This document shows positions 31,169 through 39,384 of a stretch of 45,795 bases of DNA, one piece after another (positions within the stretch are counted from its first letter, which is position 1; each line of letters opens with the position of its first letter). This stretch comes from Pseudomonadota bacterium (GTDB taxonomy: Bacteria; Tectomicrobia; Entotheonellia; Entotheonellales; Entotheonellaceae): contig SXND01000260.1 of the NCBI GenBank assembly GCA_005777235.1, positions 1 to 45,795 on the forward strand, read 5' to 3'. The position numbers were made by a program, and so were the translations under genes. The notes under the pieces are model-generated. The model made no database searches, was not told the origin of the DNA, and saw nothing but the letters and a program-made list of their open reading frames with translations.

Positions 31169-31987
31169 ATGGAGAGTTATACATATCTGCTCTATGAAGC
31201 CATTGGTCGGGTGGCACGCATTACGTTAAACCGTCCTGAGAAATTGAATGCCTTGAACATCGACTTGCATACCGAATTGCTCCAGGCTGCCAGACAGGCC
31301 GAAGAGGATCCGCGTATCCATGCGGTGATCATCCGTGGTGCTGGAAGTGCCTTTTGCGCCGGCTATGATATCACCCCGACCCCAGTGAGTGGCGCAACGC
31401 CCGCGACACGCACCATCCGTAGTGACATTGCCCGTCTGGAAGCCACGGTCGAACGGTGGCGCCAACTGTGGAATCTACGGATTCCGACCATTGCCCAGGT
31501 GCACGGGGCGTGTGTGGCGGGCGGGACGGATCTGGCGCTGCACTGCGATATGATTCTCGTGGCGGAAGACGCCCGCATTGGCTTTCCCCCAGTGCGGGCC
31601 ATGGGCACCCCGCCCACCCATATGTGGCTGTACTCCGTGGGACCGCAATGGGCCAAGCGCCTTTTACTCACGGGGGATCTGATTGATGGAAAAACTGCGC
31701 GGAACATTGGCTGGGCCATTGAAGCTGTCCCAGCCGCCGTCTTGGAAGAGACTGCCCTCAAGCTCGCGACACGCATTAGCCATATCGGGAAAGACGTGCT
31801 CATCGCCAATAAAGCCCTGGTGAATAAAGGGCTTGAACTGATGGGGCGCTCGCTGTTGCAGCAGCTCGCCTTGGAGCATGACGCCATCGCCCATCTGGCC
31901 CCCGAGGCACTCGAATTTCACCGCATTGCGCAGGAGCAAGGCCTCAAGGCCGCCTTAGAATGGCGTGATGGACCATTCCGCAGTTAG
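31169..31987 (+). CDS. Enoyl-CoA hydratase/isomerase (crotonase) family protein, non-canonical active site
   Basis: A 272-residue crotonase-fold protein. These enzymes stabilise acyl-CoA enolates with two backbone NH groups. The first oxyanion segment is GAGSAFCAGYDI (57-68) and the second is HGACVAGGTDLALHCD (112-127). The two catalytic glutamates of true hydratases are not in place: the Glu of GGCELA is Asp121, and the Glu of FGxPE is replaced by Pro in IGFPPVRAMGTPP (P141). The activity is therefore probably something other than hydration. ATG 31169 is preferred to ATG 31151, as AAGGGG lies 7 nt upstream. It follows rsmI after 34 nt but is functionally unrelated. Confidence 0.88.
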   Translation: MESYTYLLYEAIGRVARITLNRPEKLNALNIDLHTELLQAARQAEEDPRIHAVIIRGAGSAFCAGYDITPTPVSGATPATRTIRSDIARLEATVERWRQLWNLRIPTIAQVHGACVAGGTDLALHCDMILVAEDARIGFPPVRAMGTPPTHMWLYSVGPQWAKRLLLTGDLIDGKTARNIGWAIEAVPAAVLEETALKLATRISHIGKDVLIANKALVNKGLELMGRSLLQQLALEHDAIAHLAPEALEFHRIAQEQGLKAALEWRDGPFRS

Positions 31988-32063
31988 TGTGGTCGCCAGT
32001 AAAGGCCCCCGCGGTGATGTGCAGATGCGTCAGTCTGTGCGCTGCAGGGGGGCGCTGACGGGG

Positions 32064-32486
32064 TCAGTTTGCCAGGAGTTTCTGCTCTTCACGCCACTCG
32101 GCTAATTGCTTGCCCATGCCAAGTTCCTTGGCCAATTTACGGCGCCGGGTCGACAACGTCCGGGCGCTCAGAGCCTGGGTCATGCGGATGCCATACTTGT
32201 GTTTGTAAGCACGTGGCGTTAGGCCGTGCAAGGCCAGATGGCGATTCGACAGGAGTTTAAACGCTTTCCCGCATTCTAAACAGAGTACCTGGTTGCGCTG
32301 AATGGAGGATTGGGGGTCACGCGTCAGGCCGCTCTCAGCTTCTGTGCTCTCCCCGAGCTGTTGGACTTCCTGCAGGGTACGAAACACCTGCCGGAGGCTG
32401 GCAATAATATCGTCAGATGACATCGTCGCATGGCTGGCTTGTGCACTAACAATATCGGCACACATCTCGATTAACGACTTTGACAT
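32064..32486 (-). CDS. MucR/Ros-type zinc-finger transcriptional regulator
   Basis: A 140-residue regulator of the MucR/Ros family, which binds AT-rich DNA and controls surface polysaccharide, virulence or global genes. The N-terminal half (IEMCADIVSAQASHATMSSDDI) resembles the family oligomerisation region. The zinc-finger part is VLCLECGKAFKLLSNRHLALHG followed by LTPRAYKHKYGI, and the tail is basic (TRRRKLAKELGMGK). The spacing is C-x2-C-x10-H-x3-H, where most members have nine residues between the second Cys (or Asp) and His. The start is ATG 32486, with AAGGAG 8 nt upstream; a longer frame to 32561 lacks a site. A sigma-70 promoter lies about 100 nt upstream, in AT-rich DNA that may hold its own binding sites. 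Confidence 0.88.
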   Translation of the reverse strand: MSKSLIEMCADIVSAQASHATMSSDDIIASLRQVFRTLQEVQQLGESTEAESGLTRDPQSSIQRNQVLCLECGKAFKLLSNRHLALHGLTPRAYKHKYGIRMTQALSARTLSTRRRKLAKELGMGKQLAEWREEQKLLAN

Positions 32487-32577
32487 GCCAGTTGCTCCTT
32501 GCATCTGGAGAGTTTCTCCCTCGTCATAGCCACATTGACCAGTACATCGACTGATGGACATGGCATCAACTGGTGCT

Positions 32578-32607
32578 ATTTATTGCAGAAGAAAGAATAG
32601 ATGTCAA
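32578..32607 (-). promoter_or_regulatory. Sigma-70 promoter of the mucR-like gene
   Basis: On the minus strand TTGACA (32607-32602) is followed after 17 nt by AATAAA (32584-32579), and a further T gives AATAAAT. Transcription would start near 32571, leaving an 85-nt leader before ATG 32486. The flanking DNA up to 32707 is strongly AT-rich, as expected for a MucR-controlled region. Confidence 0.55.
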
Positions 32608-32707
32608 GGCATTTCCAGTAGTGACATAACATCAATACGAGGAATGATGATATGTATGTAGGTAATAATCTGATGATATATTAATAGTGTCAGGAAATCC
32701 CCTAAGG

Positions 32708-33391
32708 TTATTGGGCATGGAAGGTTTGCTTGGTCTGTAGGCAAAAGGCTGTCAGTGTCCCATACCCGAGCTGGGCATAACACGCGCCGGTATCGATACC
32801 AATTTTATCAACATCTCGTCTGACGATCCGAAAGGGGGTGTGACCAAACACCACGTAGTACCCTAAGCCGTGGGGCACATCCAGGAACGGGGCGCGAATC
32901 CGCAGCAAATCATTGGGCTTTTGGTGCACCAGCGGAATGCCTGGGCGCACGCCAGCGTGGACGGCTAGATAGTGCTTGTCCGTCCAATAGAGGGGTAGGG
33001 TGCTGAGAAACTGTACGTGTGCGGGGGGGATCGCTTCGCGTACGCGCTGGTCGTGCTCGTGACGCAGACGCGGCTCATAGCTCTGGAGGGTAGCCGTGCC
33101 GCCGCCAGCAAAAAACGGTTCACTGAGCCACGCCGCGCTCTGCGCGTCTTGCTCCCACGCCTGGAGATACGCCAGGAAGTTCTCTTCATGATTGCCCATC
33201 AAGAAGACGTGGGCGGGATTCTCCTGCTGCAGACGCACCAGGAGATCGAGCACGCCTTTACTATCTGGTCCACGATCAATGTAATCGCCGAGAAAAATCA
33301 AGCGGTCTGCTGCCGGGTCATAGCGAATGACCTCCAGCAAGCGCTGCAGCTTGTCGAGACACCCGTGAATGTCGCCAATGGCATACTCCAT
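32708..33391 (-). CDS. PrpA/ApaH-like Ser/Thr metallophosphatase
   Basis: A 227-residue cytoplasmic calcineurin-type phosphoesterase. All metal-binding motifs of the PPP family are present: GDIHGCLDKL (residues 6-15), LGDYIDRGPDSKGVLDLL (34-51), LMGNHEENFLAY near 64-75, and the C-terminal FGHTPF and GIDTGACY. It matches the small bacterial group of protein phosphatases and diadenosine tetraphosphatases; which activity dominates cannot be told. ATG 33391 has GAGGAGAGGGT upstream. It lies 49 nt after the SDR gene, on the same strand, so co-transcription is likely. No partner kinase is nearby. Confidence 0.92.
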   Translation of the reverse strand: MEYAIGDIHGCLDKLQRLLEVIRYDPAADRLIFLGDYIDRGPDSKGVLDLLVRLQQENPAHVFLMGNHEENFLAYLQAWEQDAQSAAWLSEPFFAGGGTATLQSYEPRLRHEHDQRVREAIPPAHVQFLSTLPLYWTDKHYLAVHAGVRPGIPLVHQKPNDLLRIRAPFLDVPHGLGYYVVFGHTPFRIVRRDVDKIGIDTGACYAQLGYGTLTAFCLQTKQTFHAQ

Positions 33392-33440
33392 ACCCTCTCC
33401 TCTGTTATGTACGTCCGCCTGTCGCGCCTGGCCACGCCTC

Positions 33441-34211
33441 CTATGGAGCCATCACCGAATAGCCACCATCGACGGCGAGGGCTACACCCGTGACAAAATC
33501 CGAGGCGCGGCTGGCCAAAAAGACCGCCGTGCCCGCGAGGTCCTCGGGTTCACCCCAACGCCCTTGCGGCGTACGGGCTAAGATGCGCTCGTAGAGACCG
33601 GGAATCTGTTGAATGGACTGCTGGGTCAGCTCAGTATGCAGCCAACCTGGCAAAATGGCGTTCACTTGAATGTGATCTTTGGCCCACGCCACCGCCAGGC
33701 TTTTGGTGAGTTGGACGATACCGCCCTTGCTCGCACTGTAGGCCAGCACATAACTACCGCCAAAAAGGGAAAACATCGAGCCATTGTTAATAATTTTCCC
33801 CCCACCTGCCTGCACCATGGCGGCATAGACGGCCTGGGAACAGAGGAAGGCGCTGGTCAAATTGGTGTCGAGAATCGTATGCCATTCGGCGGCCTGTAGC
33901 TCTTCAGGGGGTTTGCGGATGTTCGTCCCGGCGTTGTTAATCAGGATGTTCACGTGGCCGAAGGTGTCGAGCGTGCGCGCGACCATCGCCTGCACCGCGG
34001 TGTCGTCACAGACGTCTACGGCCAACTCTAAGACGCGCACGCCGTATTGCGTACGCAGTTGCGCCGCGGCCGCGGCCGTCTTGGCCTCGTTGCGCGCAGC
34101 AATCACGATGTCGGCGCCAGCGTCCGCCAGACCCGCGGCCATGCCGAGACCCAAACCACCATTGCCACCAGTGACGATGGCCACCTTGCCATGCAGATCA
34201 AAAAGTTTCAT
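33441..34211 (-). CDS. Short-chain dehydrogenase/reductase (gluconate 5-dehydrogenase-like)
   Basis: A 256-residue classical SDR. The NAD(P)-binding motif is TGGNGGLGLG (14-23), the NNAG motif is INNAGTN (91-97), and the catalytic residues are S145 (NNGSMFSLFGG), Y158 and K162 (YSASK). The C-terminal segment ILPGWLHTEL and the ending GVALAVDGGYSV are typical. The closest type appears to be 2-deoxy-D-gluconate 3-dehydrogenase or gluconate 5-dehydrogenase, but the substrate is not fixed by sequence. The cofactor-selecting residue after beta-2 (IAARNEAK) suggests NADP is possible. ATG 34211 has GAGAGGAG 6 nt upstream. It is first in the pair with the phosphatase gene. Confidence 0.93.
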   Translation of the reverse strand: MKLFDLHGKVAIVTGGNGGLGLGMAAGLADAGADIVIAARNEAKTAAAAAQLRTQYGVRVLELAVDVCDDTAVQAMVARTLDTFGHVNILINNAGTNIRKPPEELQAAEWHTILDTNLTSAFLCSQAVYAAMVQAGGGKIINNGSMFSLFGGSYVLAYSASKGGIVQLTKSLAVAWAKDHIQVNAILPGWLHTELTQQSIQQIPGLYERILARTPQGRWGEPEDLAGTAVFLASRASDFVTGVALAVDGGYSVMAP

Positions 34212-34674
34212 CGTACGCTCCTCTCGCGCTGGGTGTCAACGCGGCTCTCCGCTTGACAATGGCTGGCCGACTTGTAGTATATAATCTGTGATCGTGCGCG
34301 CTGTCACGCTCCATCGTTCCACCCCAAACACGTGGCAGGAACGCCACAGTGGCTTCTCTCATGTCGTCACATCGCTGGTAAAGGTTGAGAAGTGTCGTTC
34401 TCATGTTTGTGCATTGTTTCTATGAGGCATCATGCTCTATACTCGCGTGGTGCGGAGTCAATGGTGTCCATCACCGCACGGCTGGTGTGCCTGTGCGTGG
34501 TTCTTCGACAAGGCAACAGGGGGTGTGGGCTGTGAGAGTCCCAGACACCACAGGTTGCCCATACAGGCCGGGGTGAAGGGTCGCACAGGTCTCTGCAGTA
34601 TACATCGCACCCGCGATCTGTGGGAGGATACAATTGCACAGGCTAGGGCACTATGGCGGCAGGAGACACAGGGT
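34212..34674. other. Intergenic region upstream of alpha/beta hydrolase
   Basis: This 463-bp gap lies between the divergent SDR and hydrolase genes. It contains a plus-strand promoter candidate near 34253-34285 and then about 390 bp without a convincing gene. The hydrolase frame is open back to 34432, but that part shows no family motifs. A long leader or a small unrecognised gene is possible. Confidence 0.5.
34253..34285 (+). promoter_or_regulatory. Sigma-70 promoter candidate
   Basis: A perfect -35 TTGACA (34253-34258) is followed by TAGTAT at 34275-34280 (16-nt spacer) and by TATAAT at 34280-34285 (21-nt spacer). The first is the better-spaced -10. It would drive the alpha/beta hydrolase gene with a leader of nearly 390 nt. 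Confidence 0.5.
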
Positions 34675-35481
34675 ATGTTGACTGGCGAAATTGACGGATA
34701 TTTGACCTATTATGAAATTGATGACTTTTCCGACCCGTGGAAAGAGCCGGAAATGGTCATGTTGTACCATGGTCTGGGCCGCACAGTGGATGTGTGGTAC
34801 GGCTGGGTACCCATCTTGGCACGTCACTACCGTGTCCTGCGCACCGACTATCGTGGCCATGGTCGCTCCGCACCACCTCGCCCAGGTTACCCGTGGTCCC
34901 TCGCCACGCTCGCACGGGAGGCGAAACTGCTCTTAGATCGTCTCGCCGTCAAGCGGGTGCACTGGGCCGGGGAGTCACTCGGGGGGGATGTGGGGATTCA
35001 ATTCGCGATTGATTACCCTGATCGTATTGCCAGCCTGACACTGTGTTCCACCCCCTACCGCTATACGGGCGATGTCCGTGCCAAAGCGCGCACGTGGCCT
35101 GAGCAACTGCGCCATATGGGGGTGAAAGAATGGTACTTGCAGGACACAGCCTTACGGTTTGACCCCAATAAGGACGATAAGCAGCTCATGCAATGGTTTG
35201 TCGACCTCGTCGGGGGCACCGATCCTGAGGTCATGCAGGCTATTTTGCGCTTTCTCCCGGATGTCGATGTCTCACCACTGTGCCCGAAGATGCACGTGCC
35301 GACGCTCATCCTGCATCCTGGCCAGTCACCGATTGCCCCGGTGGAAGAAGCCCAAGCCATGCACCGCGCCATTCCCAATTCCCGCCTGGTGGTGTACGAC
35401 GATGCCAGTCATCACATTTTTCTGAATCGCGGTGAGGACTGTGCACGGGAGATGCTCCGTTTTCTGCAAGAATTACGCTAA
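34675..35481 (+). CDS. Alpha/beta hydrolase with unusual catalytic acid
   Basis: A 268-residue alpha/beta-hydrolase-fold protein. The oxyanion segment is MLYHGLGRTVDVWYGW (29-44), then TDYRGHGRSAPP (58-69). The nucleophile elbow is WAGESLGGD, with S101. The C-terminal DASHHIFL gives H246 or H247 as the catalytic His. The third residue, normally Asp in a segment like GxxDPIxP, falls in LHPGQSPIAP, where Ser218 stands instead, so the acid may come from elsewhere. The start ATG 34675 is supported by AGGAG 9-13 nt upstream. Nothing follows it in an operon. The substrate is probably an ester or lactone, but this is not determined. Confidence 0.85.
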   Translation: MLTGEIDGYLTYYEIDDFSDPWKEPEMVMLYHGLGRTVDVWYGWVPILARHYRVLRTDYRGHGRSAPPRPGYPWSLATLAREAKLLLDRLAVKRVHWAGESLGGDVGIQFAIDYPDRIASLTLCSTPYRYTGDVRAKARTWPEQLRHMGVKEWYLQDTALRFDPNKDDKQLMQWFVDLVGGTDPEVMQAILRFLPDVDVSPLCPKMHVPTLILHPGQSPIAPVEEAQAMHRAIPNSRLVVYDDASHHIFLNRGEDCAREMLRFLQELR

Positions 35482-35544
35482 GCCCCTCCCAGGAAAACCT
35501 GCGAAGGCCTACTCGCTAGTCCAATGCACCCGGCTACGTCGGAA

Positions 35545-35567
35545 GGGGCGACCGGCCGGTCTACCCC
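35545..35567. repeat. Imperfect hairpin related to 23172-23193
   Basis: GGGGCGACC (35545-35553), loop GGCC, then GGTCTACCCC (35558-35567) pair with one mismatch and one bulge. It lies in the 152-bp gap between the convergent hydrolase and VWA genes and may act as a terminator. Confidence 0.4.
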
Positions 35568-35633
35568 TCCTGTACGCGCAAGGCATGTGAACCTCCCCAT
35601 GCCTCAAGGCAGGGGGTTGCGCGGTGGCTTTGC

Positions 35634-37799
35634 TCAGGCGATACGTTTGCGCCGCTTGTTATTGAGGTAATCCGTGACGATGTACTCGCCCAGATGCCCC
35701 GGTGACGAATAAAACGCCCGGCCCCGATTGATCTTGGTCATTTCCTGCACAAACCGCATCAAGTACGGATCTTGCTCCATCATGAAGGTATTAATGATGA
35801 TGCCTTCTTTGGTGCAGCGTTTCACTTCCATCAAGGTCTGCTCAATCGTGCGCCAGGTCGGCGGATAATTAAAGTACGCCATGCCCTGCTCAATGTGGGC
35901 GGTGGGCTCGCCATCAGTGATCATCAAGATTTGCCGCGTGCCGTAGCGTTGCTGACAGAGCAAACGGCGCGCCAACATCAAGGCGTGATGCATATTGGTG
36001 CCGGGATTGTAGCCACTCCAGGAGGACGACGGGATGTCTTCCTGCTTCCACTCCTGGGCGTATTCCGCAAAGCCGAGCACATGCAGCTGGTCACGCGGAT
36101 ACTGCATCTTAATGAGACTGTGCAGCGCCAGCGCCACCTTTTTGGCGGCCTCAAAACAGCCATTATAGCCCATGGAGCGACTCTGATCCAGCATCAACAC
36201 CGTGGTGCACTGGTTGAGGTTCTCGGTCCGAAAGACCTCAAAATCTTCCGGCGTCATATGGACGGGCGTGCCCTTGCCGTTGCGTTGCACGGCGTTCATC
36301 ACACTTTGTTTTAAGTCGAGGTTAAACGGATCGCCGTATTCATACACCTTGGTATCGTGCGTTGCCTCAATGCCCACGCCCCGCCGGTCCGTGCGGTGCC
36401 CACCGTGCCGTCCCATCTTCAAACGATGAAAGATGTCATTGAGGGCCTTCTGCCCGATCTTGCGGACGCCCTTGGGGGTCAGTTCGAGACGGTCACCCTG
36501 GCGTTTCAGATACCCCGCCGCTTCCAGACGGCGTTCCAGATCACGCAGCTTTTCTAACTCACGGCGTCCCTCGGGACCGAGGATTTGTTCGAGGGTGGCC
36601 TCATCGACATCTTTGAGCGAGCCGTCGCGTCCGACGTTCTCGAGCTGCTCCTGGAGTTTATCGACCTTCTGGAGCTCGTCCATCAGGTGCATGGCTTGAT
36701 CCAGCGGCACGCCTTCGGCCCCCGAAAACTCATACGCCTGGCGTTCGTCCGGGGACAGGAAGTTGAGATTGGCTTGCAATTCCGCCAGCTCAGCGGCGAG
36801 CTGTTCGTCCTCAAAGGCGGAACCTAGCATCTCCTGCAACTCCTGCCGCAACTCCTCGGGCAGACTATTGAAGAGGGACTGCATCTGGGCAATCTGCGAC
36901 GAGAGTTGCTGCACCAGTTGTTCGAGATTCTGCGGCGGATTCGGGCCAAACATGTCCCCGTACTTCTGCATGAAATTCTGGAAGTCGGGTTGTTCACCCC
37001 ACACCTGCTGGTCGAGCATATGATTCAGGTCCGCCAGCATGTCTTTCAGGCGCTGGATGTCTTCAGGCGTCATCTGGGCCATTTGTTGCGCCATGTTGCG
37101 GAACATGTTGCCCATGGCCTGCTGCTTGAGCATGTCCAGCAGCTCATTAAATGCCTGCTGGGCGTCGGGATTGGCAAACTCGTAGGAGTTTAAGGCTTTG
37201 ACACGCCCGGGGAAATCCGGTGGTAAGCCTTCGAGATATTGCAGGCGCTGCGGGTCACCAGCCCCCGATTGGCCTGCCTGGCCTTGTTGGCCCTGCTGGC
37301 CTTGTTGCCCCCGTTGACCCTGTTGACCCTGTTGGCGCTGTTGGCCTTGTTGGCCCTGTTGGCCTTGTTGGCCCTGTTGGCTTGGCTGCCCTTGCTGGCC
37401 GGCCTGCGGTTGACCGTCTTCTGGGCTGCCAGCCGCACTGGGTGTGCCTTGCTGGCCCTCGGCGCCCTGCTGGTCAGCCGTGGGTGGCGGCGCCAAGGTG
37501 TCACGTTCCATCTGCAGAATGTCGTCGAGGCGTTTTTTCAAATCATCGACCAGCGAGGCGAGATTATAGCGCTCGAGGCGTTCGCGGCTCTGCTGCTTCA
37601 GGCGCTCCAGCATCTCCCGAATGCCTTCAAAGCCGCTCCCCATGGAGCCCTGCATGCCACGCCGCATCAGATTGCGCAACGCTTGGTTGAGATCGCCATG
37701 GGACGTCAAGTCGTCCGCCATCGCATCCATCAAGTCGTCGGCGTCCACCGCTGAGAGATCTTGAGTCCCATCCCAATCAGAATAGAGGTAACTTTTCAT
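35634..37799 (-). CDS. VWA-domain protein with Gln/Gly collagen-like repeat
   Basis: A 721-residue, mostly hydrophilic protein without a signal peptide. The first 100 residues are helical. Residues about 136-176 are a near-perfect Gln-Gln-Gly repeat (QQGQQGQQ units, one RQQ and one QRG variant). The middle is Gln/Glu/Leu-rich and helical (about 185-420). The C-terminal von Willebrand A domain (from about 530) has a complete MIDAS: D538, S540 and S542 in [11 protein letters not shown], and later MITDGEPT. Such VWA proteins often work with MoxR-type AAA+ ATPases to insert metal or remodel complexes, but none lies in the window. I chose ATG 37799; a GTG lies 3 nt before. GGAGG is 5 nt upstream. 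Confidence 0.88.
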   Translation of the reverse strand: MKSYLYSDWDGTQDLSAVDADDLMDAMADDLTSHGDLNQALRNLMRRGMQGSMGSGFEGIREMLERLKQQSRERLERYNLASLVDDLKKRLDDILQMERDTLAPPPTADQQGAEGQQGTPSAAGSPEDGQPQAGQQGQPSQQGQQGQQGQQGQQRQQGQQGQRGQQGQQGQQGQAGQSGAGDPQRLQYLEGLPPDFPGRVKALNSYEFANPDAQQAFNELLDMLKQQAMGNMFRNMAQQMAQMTPEDIQRLKDMLADLNHMLDQQVWGEQPDFQNFMQKYGDMFGPNPPQNLEQLVQQLSSQIAQMQSLFNSLPEELRQELQEMLGSAFEDEQLAAELAELQANLNFLSPDERQAYEFSGAEGVPLDQAMHLMDELQKVDKLQEQLENVGRDGSLKDVDEATLEQILGPEGRRELEKLRDLERRLEAAGYLKRQGDRLELTPKGVRKIGQKALNDIFHRLKMGRHGGHRTDRRGVGIEATHDTKVYEYGDPFNLDLKQSVMNAVQRNGKGTPVHMTPEDFEVFRTENLNQCTTVLMLDQSRSMGYNGCFEAAKKVALALHSLIKMQYPRDQLHVLGFAEYAQEWKQEDIPSSSWSGYNPGTNMHHALMLARRLLCQQRYGTRQILMITDGEPTAHIEQGMAYFNYPPTWRTIEQTLMEVKRCTKEGIIINTFMMEQDPYLMRFVQEMTKINRGRAFYSSPGHLGEYIVTDYLNNKRRKRIA

Positions 37800-37896
37800 C
37801 ACGCCTCCTACGGCGGCGAGCGTTGTGGCTCACGGCAGCTACACACCTCAAGGAACGTCCTGACCTGGCCATTGCTTCTTTGATGATGGCATGATC

Positions 37897-38037
37897 CTAG
37901 CGTTGGAGCAACTGCTTTTCGTGACAGTAGGTCCACACGGCATGCGCGAGGAGCCGCGAGAGCGCTTGACGCCATGCCGGTGCCGACAGGATCATCCTCT
38001 CCACCAGCAGGCCGCAGACCTGTGCGGCGTCAAACAT
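37897..38037 (-). CDS. Possible small protein, 46 residues
   Basis: A short frame beginning MFDAAQVCGLLVERMILSA and ending KQLLQR, just beyond the 3' end of the tnpB element. Codon use matches neighbours (third positions mainly G or C), but there is no strong ribosome site and no motif. It may be the remnant of a gene cut by the element, or chance. Confidence 0.25.
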   Translation of the reverse strand: MFDAAQVCGLLVERMILSAPAWRQALSRLLAHAVWTYCHEKQLLQR

Positions 38038-38039
38038 CG

Positions 38040-39345
38040 AGTAACCAACTGCTGGGGCTAAAGCCCCGCAGCTTTCAGGAGCCCTGTGGACTTCCCACTC
38101 CACCGGGAGTGGACCCACGGACCACGAGCCTGGGCTACATTCAGGCCCAATATGGCGAGGTTCTTGGCGGCATGCCCATCGGCATCCCCGCACCAGCCGC
38201 AGACCGCGTTGGTGCACGCAAAACGTTTGGCCTGGCGGTGGCCGAGATGCAGGCAGGCGTGGCACATTTGTGAGGTATAGGCGGGAGGATGCCAGACGAC
38301 CAGCACCGACGCCACAGCGGCTTTATAGGCCACGAACTGCCGCAGTTGGAAAAACGCCCAGCTATTACTGCGACGGCGTTCGGTCTTCGTCCGGCGCTGC
38401 GTGTTGGTCCGCTGCCTTATCCCCTGTAAATCTTCGAGCACCAACATCGCCTGCGCTGCGGTGGCCTCCGCGACCAGGGTTTTACTGATGCGATGATTCG
38501 TGTGCCGCTGAAAACGTTTTTCCCGTCCCGACAGCCGTGCCAAAAGCTGACGGCCCCGCCGTCTGGTGCTTCTGGTGCCTTTCGAGACGTGCTGCTGCAC
38601 ACCACGCCGGACGCGGGCATAATGATCGCGGACCCGCCTCATGTCGTCTCCCGACCAGGACTGCCCCGTGCTGGTGTGCGCAATGTCGCGCCGTCCCAGG
38701 TCGACGCCTATGGCCTTGTCGGGCATGGGGGGAGGCGTCAGCGGCGTATGCAGTTGGATGTGCAGCGCATAGGTTCCGTCCCCATGCCGACACAATTGGG
38801 CGGCAGTGGGCGTGGCGCCTTTGAGCTTGCCCCGCTGGTAATGGCCCAGAGCCAGGCACAACCGCTCGCGCCTGTGGAGCAAGGTCAAACTGACAGTATG
38901 GCCACGCTCACGAAAGCTGAAGATGCGAGCATCGTACTGGATACTCGTGGGCGCAAACGTGCCGACCCCACTCTGCGTCTCGTGGGCGGCTTTGCGGTGC
39001 ATGGCGACACGGCGAATGGCCTGAATGGCGAGATGGGCCGATAACTGAAAGCGGTCGCGCACGTCGCGGTAGATGAGGGCCTGCATGCGGTCTTTGTTAC
39101 GCATGTTCGGCGGCAAGGTGGCGTGGACATAGGTACACGCCTCTGCAAAACGCACCAGGGTCGCGTGCAGTTCAAGTTCCTGCTCCTCAGTCGGTTGGAG
39201 TTTGCAGACCAAGGTACGTATTTGTTCCATGACAGAAAATATATCATCATGATGACATTTTGGTACAGCCTTTGGCTCAAGCCAGGGAAAGCGTTTCCTC
39301 TGCTGGCATTACAATGCCGCAGAATCCACGGGCTAAAGCCCAAAC
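38040..39345 (-). mobile_element. IS200/IS605-type element with tnpB only (IS1341-like)
   Basis: The unit is a solitary tnpB with matching palindromes at both ends. One is GGGGCTAAAGCCCC at 38054-38067 overlapping the tnpB 3' end; the other is GGGCTAAAGCCC at 39330-39341 near the 5' end. An additional hairpin TCTGC-T-GGCATT-AC-AATGCC-GCAGA spans 39299-39323. No tnpA gene is present. Such hairpins are the sites that the TnpA of this family recognises in single-stranded form. The exact outer borders cannot be set, so the limits given are approximate. The 3' end of tnpB plus the right-end hairpin is where the guide (omega) RNA would be expected. Confidence 0.65.
38058..39230 (-). CDS. tnpB: TnpB (RuvC-like RNA-guided nuclease of IS605 type)
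   Basis: A 390-residue TnpB. These are RNA-guided DNA nucleases that aid retention of IS200/IS605 elements and are the ancestors of Cas12. The N-terminal helical part begins MEQIRTLVCKLQPTEEQELEL. RuvC-I is AIGVDLGRRDIA with D177; RuvC-II is LVLEDLQGIR with E266; the Cys-rich zinc ribbon (C323, C326, C339, C344, C347) precedes RuvC-III, CGDADGHAAKN with D351. In most members the last motif has N-A-A; here the first Asn is His. All three acidic residues are kept, so nuclease activity is plausible. ATG 39230 has no clear ribosome site. The tnpB 3' end runs into the right-end hairpin. Confidence 0.93.
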   Translation of the reverse strand: MEQIRTLVCKLQPTEEQELELHATLVRFAEACTYVHATLPPNMRNKDRMQALIYRDVRDRFQLSAHLAIQAIRRVAMHRKAAHETQSGVGTFAPTSIQYDARIFSFRERGHTVSLTLLHRRERLCLALGHYQRGKLKGATPTAAQLCRHGDGTYALHIQLHTPLTPPPMPDKAIGVDLGRRDIAHTSTGQSWSGDDMRRVRDHYARVRRGVQQHVSKGTRSTRRRGRQLLARLSGREKRFQRHTNHRISKTLVAEATAAQAMLVLEDLQGIRQRTNTQRRTKTERRRSNSWAFFQLRQFVAYKAAVASVLVVWHPPAYTSQMCHACLHLGHRQAKRFACTNAVCGWCGDADGHAAKNLAILGLNVAQARGPWVHSRWSGKSTGLLKAAGL

Positions 39346-39384
39346 TTGTTGACGTCTTGGGACAATGCTTGTTAAGCTAGGCGG

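Noticed and set aside
37260..37480. Possible CRISPR or satellite array from regularly repeated 9-nt units
   Set aside because: The repeat is in frame within the VWA gene, encodes QQG triplets and has no spacers.
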